Source of the DNA: Clostridiales bacterium DTU092
Lineage (GTDB): Bacteria; Bacillota; Clostridia; Caldicoprobacterales; Caldicoprobacteraceae
Direction of reading: 5' to 3'
Assembly (NCBI GenBank): GCA_001513505.1
Contig: LFTM01000272.1
Coordinates: forward strand, 1-5,375
Length of the DNA stretch: 5,375 nucleotides
Part shown: piece after piece, positions 5,330 to 5,375 of the stretch
Position numbering within the stretch: position 1 is the first letter of the stretch
Layout of the letters: every line of letters begins with the position of its first letter
Notes under the pieces: generated by a model
What the model saw: only the letters and a program-made list of their open reading frames with translations
Told to the model about the DNA's origin: nothing
Database searches by the model: none
Program-made: the position numbers and the translations under genes

Positions 5330-5375
5330 ATGAACGAACAAGTACAAGAAAAAATCGGCACTTTTGAACAGGCGG
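5330..5375 (+). CDS. Start of an unidentified gene (runs off right edge)
   Basis: ATG 5330 opens a frame of 15 complete codons to the window edge, reading MNEQVQEKIGTFEQA. AAGGGGG at 5316-5322, 7 bases upstream, is a good ribosome binding site, so a real gene start is likely. The visible peptide is soluble and charged, without signal peptide or membrane character, and is too short to assign. It follows the nitroreductase terminator and so is probably transcribed separately. Confidence 0.6.
   Translation, partial: MNEQVQEKIGTFEQA

Noticed and set aside
1..5375. CRISPR array, tRNA/rRNA gene, insertion sequence ends or defence/toxin-antitoxin module
   Set aside because: No spaced direct repeats, cloverleaf sequence, transposase motifs, terminal inverted repeats or paired small genes of that kind were seen on either strand.

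Overview
The window looks like chromosomal DNA of an AT-rich Firmicute, most likely a clostridium in the broad sense. This rests on strong AGGAGG-type ribosome binding sites, GTG and TTG starts, AT-rich spacers and the protein families present. It cannot be placed to species from sequence alone.

Left part (1-2069, minus strand): an L-arabinose catabolic operon transcribed leftwards. It starts with a GTG-initiated FGGY sugar kinase of the ribulokinase type (araB role), followed 14 bases later by araA (L-arabinose isomerase), which runs off the left edge. AraA converts L-arabinose to L-ribulose and the kinase makes L-ribulose 5-phosphate. The kinase frame is interrupted by one in-frame TAG (837-839). 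The protein is otherwise continuous and well conserved on both sides, so this is a point nonsense codon, not a frameshift.

Middle (2070-2495): a divergent intergenic region with a candidate ara promoter on the minus strand, a candidate rightward promoter, and a 24-codon fragment that resembles part of a GNAT acetyltransferase.

Right part (2496-5375, plus strand): a series of small single-function genes and gene debris. In order they are a PhnB/VOC-fold protein (2496-2903); a short frameshifted unidentified remnant (about 2903-3014); an APH-fold phosphotransferase (3041-3980) whose start codon is separated from its body by a +1 shift in an A9 run; a probable alpha/beta-hydrolase fragment and an unidentified short ORF (3981-4263); an intact NfsA-type FMN nitroreductase (4299-5060) with its own promoter candidate and a good intrinsic terminator; and the first 15 codons of another gene at the right edge (from 5330).

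The genes on the right do not form an evident pathway. The notable feature of the window is the number of broken or fragmentary genes in about 4 kb: two nearly intact genes with a single lesion each, and three or four short remnants. Either the locus is decaying, or some lesions (the A9 run, the TAG) are sequencing errors or are tolerated through recoding or slippage. I found no convincing new multi-gene system.
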